From Corallococcus macrosporus DSM 14697 (GTDB taxonomy: Bacteria > Myxococcota > Myxococcia > Myxococcales > Myxococcaceae): a stretch of DNA of 64,000 nucleotides. Made by a program: the position numbers and the translations under genes. The notes under the pieces were generated by a model. The model had not been told where the DNA came from. It saw only the letters and a list, made by a program, of their open reading frames with translations, and made no database searches. Below are positions 39,314 to 48,605 of the stretch, one piece after another (within the stretch, counting starts at the first letter, position 1; each line of letters opens with the position of its first letter). Where the stretch lies: positions 1,466,501 through 1,530,500 of the forward strand of contig NZ_CP022203.1 of the NCBI RefSeq assembly GCF_002305895.1. Reading direction: 5' to 3'.

Positions 39314-39583
39314 ATGGGGATTATCGCGTTTCTGGTCATTGGCCTTCTCGCGGGTCTGATTGCCCGCGCGCTCATGCCGGGCAATCAGTCCATGGGGCTC
39401 CTCGCCACCACGCTGCTGGGGATCGCCGGCTCCTTCGTGGGCGGCTTCATCGCCTCGCTCTTCCGGAGTGACGGCAACGTCTTCGACCTGCACCCGACCG
39501 GACTCCTGTTCTCCGTCCTGGGCGCACTCCTGGTCCTGTTCCTGGTGGGCCTGGCCGGCAGGGGACGCCGCGTCCACGTCTAG
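39314..39583 (+). CDS. GlsB/YeaQ/YmgE family small membrane protein
   Basis: An 89-aa protein of the transglycosylase-associated/GlsB family. Three hydrophobic helices are visible: IIAFLVIGLLAGLIARAL, LLATTLLGIAGSFVGGFIA and LLFSVLGALLVLFLVGLAG. The conserved glycine pattern GLLAGLIA and GIAGSFVGG matches the family. Members are stress-linked inner-membrane proteins of unknown mechanism. A good ribosome site (GGGAGGT at 39303) precedes the ATG at 39314. Confidence 0.9.
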   Translation: MGIIAFLVIGLLAGLIARALMPGNQSMGLLATTLLGIAGSFVGGFIASLFRSDGNVFDLHPTGLLFSVLGALLVLFLVGLAGRGRRVHV

Positions 39584-39628
39584 CGCCGCGCGTCGCCTGA
39601 CGCGCTGAAGCCCCTCCCGAGGGGAGAT

Positions 39629-39686
39629 GGACCCTGGAAAGTCGTCAACCCTCCTGCGCGGAGGCGTTGACAACTTTCCGGGGTCC
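39629..39686. promoter_or_regulatory. Long imperfect hairpin / candidate BirA-type operator before bioB
   Basis: Outer arms GGACCCTGGAAAGTCGTCAAC (read as two blocks: GGACCCTGGA and AAGTCGTCAAC, from 39629) and the matching downstream block ending GGGGTCC at 39686 pair over 21 bp with two mismatches; an inner CCTCC/GGAGG stem closes the centre. Inside, CGTCAACC, 14 nt, CGTTGACA resembles a BirA operator of the form TGTCAACC-N14-GGTTGACA, with one mismatch per half. TTGACA at 39667-39672 is also a perfect sigma-70 -35 hexamer. It lies 40 bp before the bioB ATG, so it could be an operator overlapping the promoter, or an RNA attenuator. Confidence 0.6.
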
Positions 39687-39725
39687 GCGCACGTTCGGGC
39701 TCTCATTCGTCCGTCTGAGGAGCCC

Positions 39726-40760
39726 ATGCCCGATACCGCCACCGTCGCCAGCGAGTTCTCCGGTCACGCCCATGTCGCCGCGCCGCCTCCGCCGGGCGTG
39801 GCCGTGCGTCACGACTGGTCGCTGGACGAGGTGAAGGCCCTCTACGAGCTCCCGCTGCTGGACCTGGTGCACAAGGCCCAGACGGTCCACCGGGCCGTGT
39901 TCGTGGACAACAAGGTCCAGCTCTGTTCGCTGCTGTCCATCAAGACGGGGGGCTGCCCGGAGGACTGCTCGTACTGTCCGCAGGCGGCTCGCTACAAGAC
40001 GGGCGTCAAGGCGGAGAAGCTGATGGCCGTGCCGGACGTGCTGGACGCCGCGTCCAAGGCCCGCGCCGCCGGAGCCACCCGCTTCTGCATGGGCGCCGCG
40101 TGGCGCGAGGTGAAGGACGGCCCGCAGTTCGACAGCGTGCTGGAGATGGTGCGCGGCGTGCGCGCGCTGGGCATGGAGGCGTGTGCCACGCTGGGCATGC
40201 TCTCCGAGAGCCAGGCGAAGCGCCTGCGCGAGGCCGGCCTGTCCGCGTACAACCACAACCTGGACACCTCGCCCGAGCACTACGGCGACATCATCTCCAC
40301 CCGCACCTTTGAAGACCGGCTGCGCACGCTCGACCGCGTGCGCGACGCCGGCATCTCCGTGTGCTGCGGCGGCATCATCGGCATGGGCGAGTCGGTGGAG
40401 GACCGCTGCAACCTGCTGCGCACCCTGGCCAACCAGGAGCACCACCCGGAGTCGGTGCCCATCAACGCGCTGGTGGCCGTGGAGGGCACGCCGCTGCAGG
40501 AGCAGCAGCGGGTGGAGACGGTGGACATGGTGCGCACCATCGCCACCGCGCGCATCCTGATGCCCCAGTCCATGGTGCGCCTGTCCGCGGGCCGGCAGCA
40601 GATGAACGAGGAGGCGCAGCTTCTGTGCATGATGGCGGGCGCCAACTCGCTCTTCTTCGGTGAGAAGCTGCTCACCACCGGCAACCCCGAGTACACCCAG
40701 GACATGGCCCTGCTGGAGAAGGCGGGCATCCGCCCCCTGGAGCCGCGTCAGGAAGGTTGA
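39726..40760 (+). CDS. bioB: Biotin synthase
   Basis: A 344-aa radical-SAM enzyme that inserts sulfur into dethiobiotin in the last step of biotin synthesis. The [4Fe-4S] motif is Cys77-x3-Cys81-x2-Cys84 in [12 protein letters not shown], and the further motifs [28 protein letters not shown] and GGIIGMGES are typical. It has a Pro/Ala-rich N-terminal leader of about 25 residues not found in shorter homologues. The ATG at 39726 was chosen as the first after the upstream hairpin. bioF follows 6 nt after the stop, and bioD overlaps bioF, so this is a bioBFD operon. Confidence 0.96.
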   Translation: MPDTATVASEFSGHAHVAAPPPPGVAVRHDWSLDEVKALYELPLLDLVHKAQTVHRAVFVDNKVQLCSLLSIKTGGCPEDCSYCPQAARYKTGVKAEKLMAVPDVLDAASKARAAGATRFCMGAAWREVKDGPQFDSVLEMVRGVRALGMEACATLGMLSESQAKRLREAGLSAYNHNLDTSPEHYGDIISTRTFEDRLRTLDRVRDAGISVCCGGIIGMGESVEDRCNLLRTLANQEHHPESVPINALVAVEGTPLQEQQRVETVDMVRTIATARILMPQSMVRLSAGRQQMNEEAQLLCMMAGANSLFFGEKLLTTGNPEYTQDMALLEKAGIRPLEPRQEG

Positions 40761-40766
40761 TGCACC

Positions 40767-41948
40767 GTGAGTGATGAAGCCGTCGCGGCGGCGTGGGCCC
40801 GGGAGGACCTGGAGGCCCTGTCCGAGCGCGGCCTGCGCCGGTACCTGGAGCCCCTGGATTCACCCCAGGGGCCCGTGGTGCGCGTGGGGGACGAGACGCT
40901 CGTCAACTTCTCGTCCAATGACTACCTGGGGCTGGCCTCGTCGCCCACGGTGCGCGCCGCCGCGCTGGCCGCCGTGGAGCGCTACGGCGTGGGCACCGGC
41001 GCCAGCCGGCTGGTGGTGGGCGACACCGCGGCGCACCACCGGCTGGAGGCGCGGCTGGCCGCCTTCGAGCGCGCCGAGGCCGTGCGCCTGTTCAACAGCG
41101 GCTACGCCGCCAACACCGGCATCATCCCCGCGCTGGTGGGGCCCGGCGACGCCGTGTTCTCCGACGCGCTCAACCACGCCTCGCTGGTGGATGGCTGCCG
41201 CCTGTCGCGCGCCCGCGTCTGCGTCTATCCGCACGCGGACGTGGAGGCGCTGGAGCGCGCCCTGGCCCAGACGCCCGCGCGCCGCAAGCTGGTGGTGACG
41301 GACACCGTGTTCTCCATGGATGGAGACGTGGCCCCCCTGCGCGACATTGCCACCGCCTGCCGCGCCCACGGCGCCGCGCTGATGGTGGACGAAGCCCACG
41401 CCACCGGCGTGCTGGGCCACCGCGGCGCGGGCCTCTGCGAGGAGCTGGGGCTGGAAGGGCAGGTGGACCTGCGCATGGGCACGCTGGGCAAGGCGCTGGG
41501 CGTCATGGGCGCGTACGTGGCCACCTCGCGCGCGGTGGCGGACCTGCTGGTGTCGCGCGCGCGGCCCTTCGTCTTCTCCACCGCGCTGCCCGCGCACCTG
41601 TGCGCCGCCGCCGAAGCCGCGGTGGACGCGGTGGAGGGCGACCCGGACCTGCGCGCGCGGCTGTGGCGCAACATCCGCCGCTTCGCGGACGGCCTGCGCG
41701 TGCTGGGCGTGCGCGCCGAGCCGCGCAGCGCCGTGTTCCCCCTCATCCTCGGCGAGCCCGGGCGGGCGCTGGACGCCGCGCGCCGCCTGCGCGAGGCGGG
41801 CGTGCTGGTGAAGGCCATCCGCCCGCCCACCGTCCCCGAGGGCACTAGCCGGCTGCGCTTCTGCCTGTCCGCCGCCCACACCGTGGGCCACGTGGACCTG
41901 GCGCTGGAGGCGCTGCGCACCGTGGGAGTCCGCCGTGGCCCAGACTGA
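40767..41948 (+). CDS. bioF: 8-amino-7-oxononanoate synthase
   Basis: A 393-aa PLP enzyme that condenses pimeloyl-thioester with alanine to give 8-amino-7-oxononanoate. The PLP lysine is Lys242 in [13 protein letters not shown]. Other family residues: [48 protein letters not shown] and [11 protein letters not shown]. It starts with a GTG at 40767, 6 nt after bioB. It could be mistaken for glycine C-acetyltransferase, but the operon with bioB and bioD settles the assignment. Confidence 0.95.
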   Translation: MSDEAVAAAWAREDLEALSERGLRRYLEPLDSPQGPVVRVGDETLVNFSSNDYLGLASSPTVRAAALAAVERYGVGTGASRLVVGDTAAHHRLEARLAAFERAEAVRLFNSGYAANTGIIPALVGPGDAVFSDALNHASLVDGCRLSRARVCVYPHADVEALERALAQTPARRKLVVTDTVFSMDGDVAPLRDIATACRAHGAALMVDEAHATGVLGHRGAGLCEELGLEGQVDLRMGTLGKALGVMGAYVATSRAVADLLVSRARPFVFSTALPAHLCAAAEAAVDAVEGDPDLRARLWRNIRRFADGLRVLGVRAEPRSAVFPLILGEPGRALDAARRLREAGVLVKAIRPPTVPEGTSRLRFCLSAAHTVGHVDLALEALRTVGVRRGPD

Positions 41949-42618
41949 CAAGCCGTTCCAGATTTTCGTCACCGGCACCGACACCGGCGTGGGGAAGACG
42001 CAGGCGTCGTGCGCGCTCCTGTCGCTGCTGGCGGACGCGGGGCTGCGGCCCCAGGGCTTCAAGCCCTACGAGAGCGGCTGCGCGTCCCTGCGCGCCCCGT
42101 CGGACGCGCTGGCCCTGCGCGCGGCGGCGGGCAGCGCGCTGGGCGTGGACGCCGTGTGTCCGCACCGCTTCCGCCTGCCGGTGGCGCCGGGCGTGGCCGC
42201 CAGCCGCCTGGGCCGCGAGCCCGACTGGGACGTCACCCTGGCCGCGTGGCGGCGGCTGCGCGGAGGCAACGCGGTGGTGGAGGGGGCAGGGGGCCTCTTC
42301 GTGCCGTTGGATTCGAAGCACGACGTCATCGACCTCATCGCCACCTTGCGCCTGCCGGTGCTGCTGGTGGCGCGCGCGGGGCTGGGCACGCTCAACCACA
42401 CCGCGCTGTCGCTCCAGGCGCTGGCCGCGCGCCGCATCCCCGTGCGGGCCGTGCTGCTGTCGCGCGGCACGTCCGCGAAGGACGCTTCGGAGCGCGACAA
42501 CCGGCGCCTCCTGGAGGCGCGCCACGGCGTCCCGGTGCTGGGGCCGGTGCCCCATCTGCCCGATGCGCGCAAGCGCCACGCCGCGTTCCGCCGCGCGCTG
42601 CGGCCGCTGCTGCCCTGA
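41935..42618 (+). CDS. bioD: ATP-dependent dethiobiotin synthetase
   Basis: A 227-aa P-loop ligase that forms the ureido ring of dethiobiotin from 7,8-diaminononanoate, CO2 and ATP. It begins with the family motif [13 protein letters not shown], with the P-loop lysine Lys21, and contains KPYESGC and [11 protein letters not shown]. It starts at a GTG inside the end of bioF (14-nt overlap), showing translational coupling. No bioA or bioH/bioC gene is in this window; the diaminononanoate step must be encoded elsewhere. Confidence 0.95.
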   Translation: MAQTDKPFQIFVTGTDTGVGKTQASCALLSLLADAGLRPQGFKPYESGCASLRAPSDALALRAAAGSALGVDAVCPHRFRLPVAPGVAASRLGREPDWDVTLAAWRRLRGGNAVVEGAGGLFVPLDSKHDVIDLIATLRLPVLLVARAGLGTLNHTALSLQALAARRIPVRAVLLSRGTSAKDASERDNRRLLEARHGVPVLGPVPHLPDARKRHAAFRRALRPLLP

Positions 42619-42623
42619 GCGCG

Positions 42624-42647
42624 CGGAGGCCGGAAAATCGGCCTCCG
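42624..42647. terminator. Hairpin terminator after the bio operon
   Basis: CGGAGGCCG (42624-42632) and CGGCCTCCG (42639-42647) form a perfect 9-bp stem with a 6-nt loop (GAAAAT), only 6 bp after the bioD stop. A short T-containing stretch (GCGTTTCCGTT) follows. It probably ends the bioBFD transcript. Confidence 0.6.
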
Positions 42648-42750
42648 GCGCGTTTCCGTTCCAGGGCCAGTGCTACAGGTCGCGCAAGTTTTCGGGACAT
42701 GCGGCCGTGAAATGGACGTGCCGTTTTTTCCGCGCGAGAACGCCTCACGA

Positions 42751-43029
42751 ATGGCGGACATCATCGATCTCACGTTCCTCGCGGACGTCCGGCGGCTGTA
42801 CAAGAAGCTCATCGACCAGAGGGGGCTTTCTTACTTCCTTCAAAAGGAAGGGCCCCGGCTCTTCCACATCGAGCCCTCCAAGGTGGAGCTCGTGCTCCGG
42901 ACCGCGCTCCGCGCGCGCGACCCTCAACTTCCCCGGCCGCATGACAAGGCCATCGAGCACTGCCGCAAGGAGGTTCGCCGCGACCTGATTCGTCGTGTCG
43001 CGAACGCCATGCTGCAAACGGGCCTGTGA
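42751..43029 (+). CDS. Small conserved-looking hypothetical protein
   Basis: A 92-aa soluble, basic, helical protein (MADIIDLTFLADVRRLYKKLIDQRGLSYF, later KAIEHCRKEVRRDLIRRVANAML). I do not recognise it. Support for coding comes from strong third-position GC and from its stop overlapping the start of the next gene (GTGA at 43026-43029). The ATG at 42751 is chosen, but in-frame ATGs at 42670 and 42712 exist and the start is uncertain. Confidence 0.65.
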   Translation: MADIIDLTFLADVRRLYKKLIDQRGLSYFLQKEGPRLFHIEPSKVELVLRTALRARDPQLPRPHDKAIEHCRKEVRRDLIRRVANAMLQTGL

Positions 43030-44195
43030 GCCGCTTCTCCGCGCGGACGGACTTCGCACGGACCCCCAACCCGCTGGCGCTGGCGCTCGAGCGGCACCGC
43101 GCCAGCGGACGCCCCCTGCTGGACCTTACGGAGTCCAACCCCACGCGTGTGGGGCTCCCCCTTCCGGACGCGGCGCTCCTGGCCCCCGAGGACGCCTTCA
43201 CCTACCAGCCCGAGCCCCTGGGGCTCGTCTCCGCCCGGCGGGCGCTGGTGGCCGACTTCGCCGCGCGAGGCGCGCAGGTGTCGGCGGCCCACCTGCTGCT
43301 CACGGCCAGCACCAGTGAGGCCTACGGCTGGCTCTTCAAGCTCCTGTGCGAGCCCGGGGACAACGTTCTGGTCCCCGCCCCCTGCTACCCCCTCTTCGAG
43401 CACCTGGCGCGCCTGGAGGGCGTCCAGACGCGTTCCTACGCCTTGCCGCGGGCGCACGGCTTCGGCCTGGACGCGCGAGAGGTGGCGGCGGCCTGCGACG
43501 CGCGCACCCGCGCGGTGCTGGTGGTGAACCCCGGCAACCCCACCGGCCACTTTCTGCACGAAGGCGAGCTGGCGGCGCTGGCGGACGTGTGCGTGGACCG
43601 GAGGCTGGCGCTCCTCTGCGACGAGGTCTTCGCCCCCTTCGCCTGGGACGCGGTGGCGCCCGGGCGCGTGGCCACGGTGGCGGGGCGCGCGCTGCCGATG
43701 CTCACCTTCGCCCTGGGGGGCCTGTCCAAGGCCGCGGGCCTCCCGGGCCTCAAGCTGGCGTGGACGCACGTGGGCGGGCCCGGTCACCTGCGTGACGAGG
43801 CGCTGGCCCGGCTGGAGTGGGTGGGGGACACGTACCTGCCGGTGGGCACGCCGGTGCAGCGGGCCCTGCCGGCGCTGCTGGCCCACGCGCCGCGCTTCCA
43901 GGCGGCGGTGCTGGAGCGGGTGAGGGGCAACCGCCAGCGCCTGCTCGCGGCCCGGCCCCGCGGCGCCACCTGGGACGTGGTGCCGGCGGAGGGCGGGTGG
44001 AGCGCGGTGCTGCGGATTCCGAGGGTGCCCGGCGAGGAGGCCACCTGCCTGGCCCTGCTGGACGCGGGCGCGCGGGTGCAGCCGGGCTACTTCTACGACT
44101 TCGGCGGCGGCGCCTTCCTCGTGCTGTCGCTGCTGCCCCAGCCCGAGGTCTTCGCCGCCGCCGTGGAGGTGCTCACGCGGACGCTGGGGCCCTGA
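43026..44195 (+). CDS. Class I/II PLP-dependent aminotransferase
   Basis: A 389-aa fold-type I aminotransferase. The PLP lysine is in ALGGLSKAAGLPGLKLAW, with the phosphate/pyridine motifs VVNPGNPTGHFL and LLCDEVFAPFAW and the substrate segment YPLFEHLARLEG. The start is a GTG overlapping the stop of the preceding small gene by 4 nt, so translation is coupled. It is not BioA, which belongs to class III. The amino-acid substrate cannot be given from sequence; alanine- or aromatic-type activity is possible. Confidence 0.92.
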   Translation: MSRFSARTDFARTPNPLALALERHRASGRPLLDLTESNPTRVGLPLPDAALLAPEDAFTYQPEPLGLVSARRALVADFAARGAQVSAAHLLLTASTSEAYGWLFKLLCEPGDNVLVPAPCYPLFEHLARLEGVQTRSYALPRAHGFGLDAREVAAACDARTRAVLVVNPGNPTGHFLHEGELAALADVCVDRRLALLCDEVFAPFAWDAVAPGRVATVAGRALPMLTFALGGLSKAAGLPGLKLAWTHVGGPGHLRDEALARLEWVGDTYLPVGTPVQRALPALLAHAPRFQAAVLERVRGNRQRLLAARPRGATWDVVPAEGGWSAVLRIPRVPGEEATCLALLDAGARVQPGYFYDFGGGAFLVLSLLPQPEVFAAAVEVLTRTLGP

Positions 44196-44209
44196 AGGCC
44201 CCCCTCACG

Positions 44210-45640
44210 TCACTCCGTGGGCGGCGCGATGAGCTGCACCGTCTCGAACTCGCCTGTCGCCGTCACGCGGAACAGCTCGTACTCGGACGGCGCCTCTCCG
44301 GTGGCGTCGAAGTCGAGGTTGCCGCTGGCGCCCGTCACGTCGATGACCTGCCCGTCGCGGATGGCCGCGCGAGCGCTCGCGAAGCCCTCGGTGCCCAGGT
44401 TGAAGTTCAGCGAGGTGCCGGCCTCGCCCGGCGTCATCAACGCCAGGCCGTCCGCGATGCGCGCCCCGGTGATGGCCTGGGGGCTGTTGACGTCGGGGCC
44501 GGCGGCATACGCGGCGCCGAGCGCCACCATGTACATGGCGTCATAGGCGTGCGCGGTGAAGGAGTACTGGCCCGGGTCCTCGCCGAAGGCGGAGTTGAAG
44601 CGCTGGGCGAACAGCCGGTAGACGAGGTCCTCACGGGCCTGCGCGGGCGACGTGCCGTAGGCACCCGTCACGAGGTGCCGGTTGTTGCCCAGCGCGGTGA
44701 ACAGGCCCCGGTCCTTGCCGGCGTCGGTGAAGAACCACCGCTGGTTGTCCCGGCCCGCGGCGGCCGTCTGGTTGATGATGCGCACGTTGTCCTCGGAGAA
44801 GCCGATGAGGACCTCGACGTCCGGCGCGTTGGCGACGATGCGCTGCGCCACGTTGCTGAAGTCGGTGCCGTTGCGGGTGTACTGGGACGACGTCACATTC
44901 TCCGGGGGGAGGTTGATGCGCCCCAGCGTCACGCCGAAGAGGCCCTGCCCGTAGGGGTCGTTCACGTAGCTGATGCCGACCTTGGAGACGGCGTCGTAGA
45001 GCGGGGCCCCGTTCACCTGGATGCGGCCCTGGAGCAGGTCGCCGATGATGCGCCCCTGCAGCACGTCGGACGGCGCCGTGCGCCACACCAGGCCCGCCTC
45101 GGTGCCAATCTTGTCGTTGATGGTGGCGATGTCCGGGCTGGTGCCGCTGTACGTAATCATCAGCACGCCGTTGGGGACGGTGTGCGTGGCCACGGAGAGC
45201 GCCTGGCCGCTGCTGGAGGCGAAGATCATCGGCACCTGGCGCTCGCGGATGAGCCACTGCGCCTGCTCGGCGGCGCGGGCCGCGTCCGAGCGCGTATCGC
45301 AGATGTGCAGCACGAAGGGCCGGCCGTTGACACCCTCGCGCTGGTTGATTTCGTCCAGCGCCAGCTTGATGGAGTTGAGCGCCTGGATCTCGGACTCGTC
45401 CGGCCCGTCGGAGGTGCTCAGCGGCACCGTGGCGCCCAGGGGAATGGCGTTGGCCGCGGTGGTCGGGCCGTAGACGGTGCCACAGCCCACCGGCTGCGGC
45501 AGGCAGTAGCCGGCGTTGCACACCTGCGCGGTGTCGCAGTCCGAGGACGTCTCACACTCGGTCAGTCCACCCGCGGTGGTGAAGCTGCACCCGGCCATCA
45601 GCAGGGCGCTCCCCGTCATCATCAATCCCAGCGCGCGCAT
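44210..45640 (-). CDS. Branched-chain amino-acid-type ABC substrate-binding lipoprotein (orphan)
   Basis: A 476-aa lipoprotein (signal with lipobox LMAGC, Cys18). Just after the lipid site is a cysteine-rich segment, CETSSDCDTAQVCNAGYC, of a type often seen in myxobacterial surface lipoproteins. The rest is a type I periplasmic binding protein fold (LivJ/Leu-Ile-Val-like): LALDEINQREGVNGRPF, ASSSGQALSVATH, SYVNDPYGQGLFGV, YDAMYMVALGAAY. No permease or ATPase gene is nearby, so it may be a sensor or scavenger rather than part of a transporter. Its ATG overlaps the TGA of the upstream gene by one base, showing translational coupling. Confidence 0.88.
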   Translation of the reverse strand: MRALGLMMTGSALLMAGCSFTTAGGLTECETSSDCDTAQVCNAGYCLPQPVGCGTVYGPTTAANAIPLGATVPLSTSDGPDESEIQALNSIKLALDEINQREGVNGRPFVLHICDTRSDAARAAEQAQWLIRERQVPMIFASSSGQALSVATHTVPNGVLMITYSGTSPDIATINDKIGTEAGLVWRTAPSDVLQGRIIGDLLQGRIQVNGAPLYDAVSKVGISYVNDPYGQGLFGVTLGRINLPPENVTSSQYTRNGTDFSNVAQRIVANAPDVEVLIGFSEDNVRIINQTAAAGRDNQRWFFTDAGKDRGLFTALGNNRHLVTGAYGTSPAQAREDLVYRLFAQRFNSAFGEDPGQYSFTAHAYDAMYMVALGAAYAAGPDVNSPQAITGARIADGLALMTPGEAGTSLNFNLGTEGFASARAAIRDGQVIDVTGASGNLDFDATGEAPSEYELFRVTATGEFETVQLIAPPTE

Positions 45641-46458
45641 CAGAAGCTCACCGCCATTCCTGCTCCGGCGCCCTTGGGCGCCATCGTGACTCGCACCTCA
45701 CCCGCGACCGGGGGGCCTTCCTTGGGGTAGAGGACAATGGCGGTGATGACACCCGCCAGGCCCACGCCGAAGCCGACGTCCGCCAGCAGCGCGCGGCCCC
45801 GCGTCTTGTCGGCGAGCTCGTCCTTGGACGTGACGGAGGTGGCGCCGTCGAACTGCTCGCGCGCGTCGCGCGCCTGCATGCCGAAGAGCACGCCCGCCAC
45901 CACGCCCGCGGCGCCCACGCCGGCCGCGGCGAACGCGCCAATCCGCTGGCGCTTGTAGGACGTCAGCGCGCGCTGCAGCTCCGCCTCCTGCTGACGCCGG
46001 CTCTCCTCCTCGGCGCGGCGGGCCGCGAGCTGCTCCTCCTCCGCCTGGCGCCGCGCGGCGTCCGCTTCCTCCTGCAGGCGCTGGCGCTCGGCGTTGGCCG
46101 CCGCCGTGGCCTGGTCTTCCTTTTCGATGAGCACCCGCAGCCGGTCGATGCTGCGCGCGCTGCGCTTGAGCAGCGTGGCGTCCGTGCCGTCGGTGGCGCC
46201 GACGTACTGCTGGTACCAGCTCACCGCCTCGCGCAGGTCCCCCGCGTTCTCCAGGGAGATGGCGATGTTGTAGATGAGCCGCGGGTGGGGCTGGGCTTCA
46301 TGCGCCTTCTTCAGCGCCTCCGCCGCCTCGCGGTACTTGCCTGCCTGGTACAGCCGCTCACCGTCCTTGATGAGGGCCCCTGCACTTTTCCCGCGCTGCG
46401 CGAACGCCACGGGCGGCGCGAGCGCGAGGACCACCGACAACACGAAAGCCAGTCTCAT
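45640..46458 (-). CDS. Exported TPR-like membrane protein
   Basis: A 272-aa protein with a signal peptide (MRLAFVLSVVLALAPPVAFA). Residues 25-95 form TPR-like helices (AGALIKDGERLYQAGKYREAAEALKKAHEAQP). A long charged coiled coil with Glu/Arg/Ala repeats (about 108-170) follows, then two short hydrophobic helices (GAFAAAGVGAAGVVAGVLFG and DVGFGVGLAGVITAIVL). This build is common in myxobacteria next to receptors and lipoproteins. Its stop codon overlaps the start of the binding lipoprotein (TGATG), so the two are likely made together and may act together. Confidence 0.82.
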   Translation of the reverse strand: MRLAFVLSVVLALAPPVAFAQRGKSAGALIKDGERLYQAGKYREAAEALKKAHEAQPHPRLIYNIAISLENAGDLREAVSWYQQYVGATDGTDATLLKRSARSIDRLRVLIEKEDQATAAANAERQRLQEEADAARRQAEEEQLAARRAEEESRRQQEAELQRALTSYKRQRIGAFAAAGVGAAGVVAGVLFGMQARDAREQFDGATSVTSKDELADKTRGRALLADVGFGVGLAGVITAIVLYPKEGPPVAGEVRVTMAPKGAGAGMAVSF

Positions 46459-46518
46459 GACCTGAGAGCCTAGCGCGGAGCCCCGGGAAGGTCGAAGCGA
46501 TGACTTTTACTTCCTGTG

Positions 46519-46567
46519 AAAAACGGCGGGGCCGCCCCCGCTCCGTGTGAGAGCGGGAAGCGGCCCC
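46519..46567 (-). terminator. Rho-independent terminator of pckG
   Basis: On the minus strand, GGGGCCGCTTCCCGCTC, a 7-nt loop, then GAGCGGGGGCGGCCCC form a long stem with a single-base bulge, followed by GCCG and a run of five T (46523-46519 on the plus strand as A). It begins about 35 bp after the pckG stop and is the strongest intrinsic terminator in the window. Confidence 0.85.
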
Positions 46568-46601
46568 GGGGCGTTTCAGGCTGCTACAGGCCGGCGGGGA
46601 C

Positions 46602-48395
<1,794 letters not shown>

Positions 48396-48605
48396 GGATT
48401 CGTCCTTGTGGTTCATGTCTGGAGACAGGCCCCAAACGTTCTGGAAGGGGGGCATAAATGCAACCGGTGACCGCCCACTCACCCTGGTACCGAACAGGCC
48501 GCTCCTAATTCCACTTATCAGAGGCCGGTCATCCAGAAGTAAACGGCGCAGTGCGCCACGCCCCTCGCCATATCAGCGCGGCGAATACAGGTTGGGCCGG
48601 GCCTT

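Noticed and set aside
43026-44195. Aminotransferase as a BioA replacement
   Set aside because: It has class I/II motifs rather than class III, and it follows a terminator after bioD.
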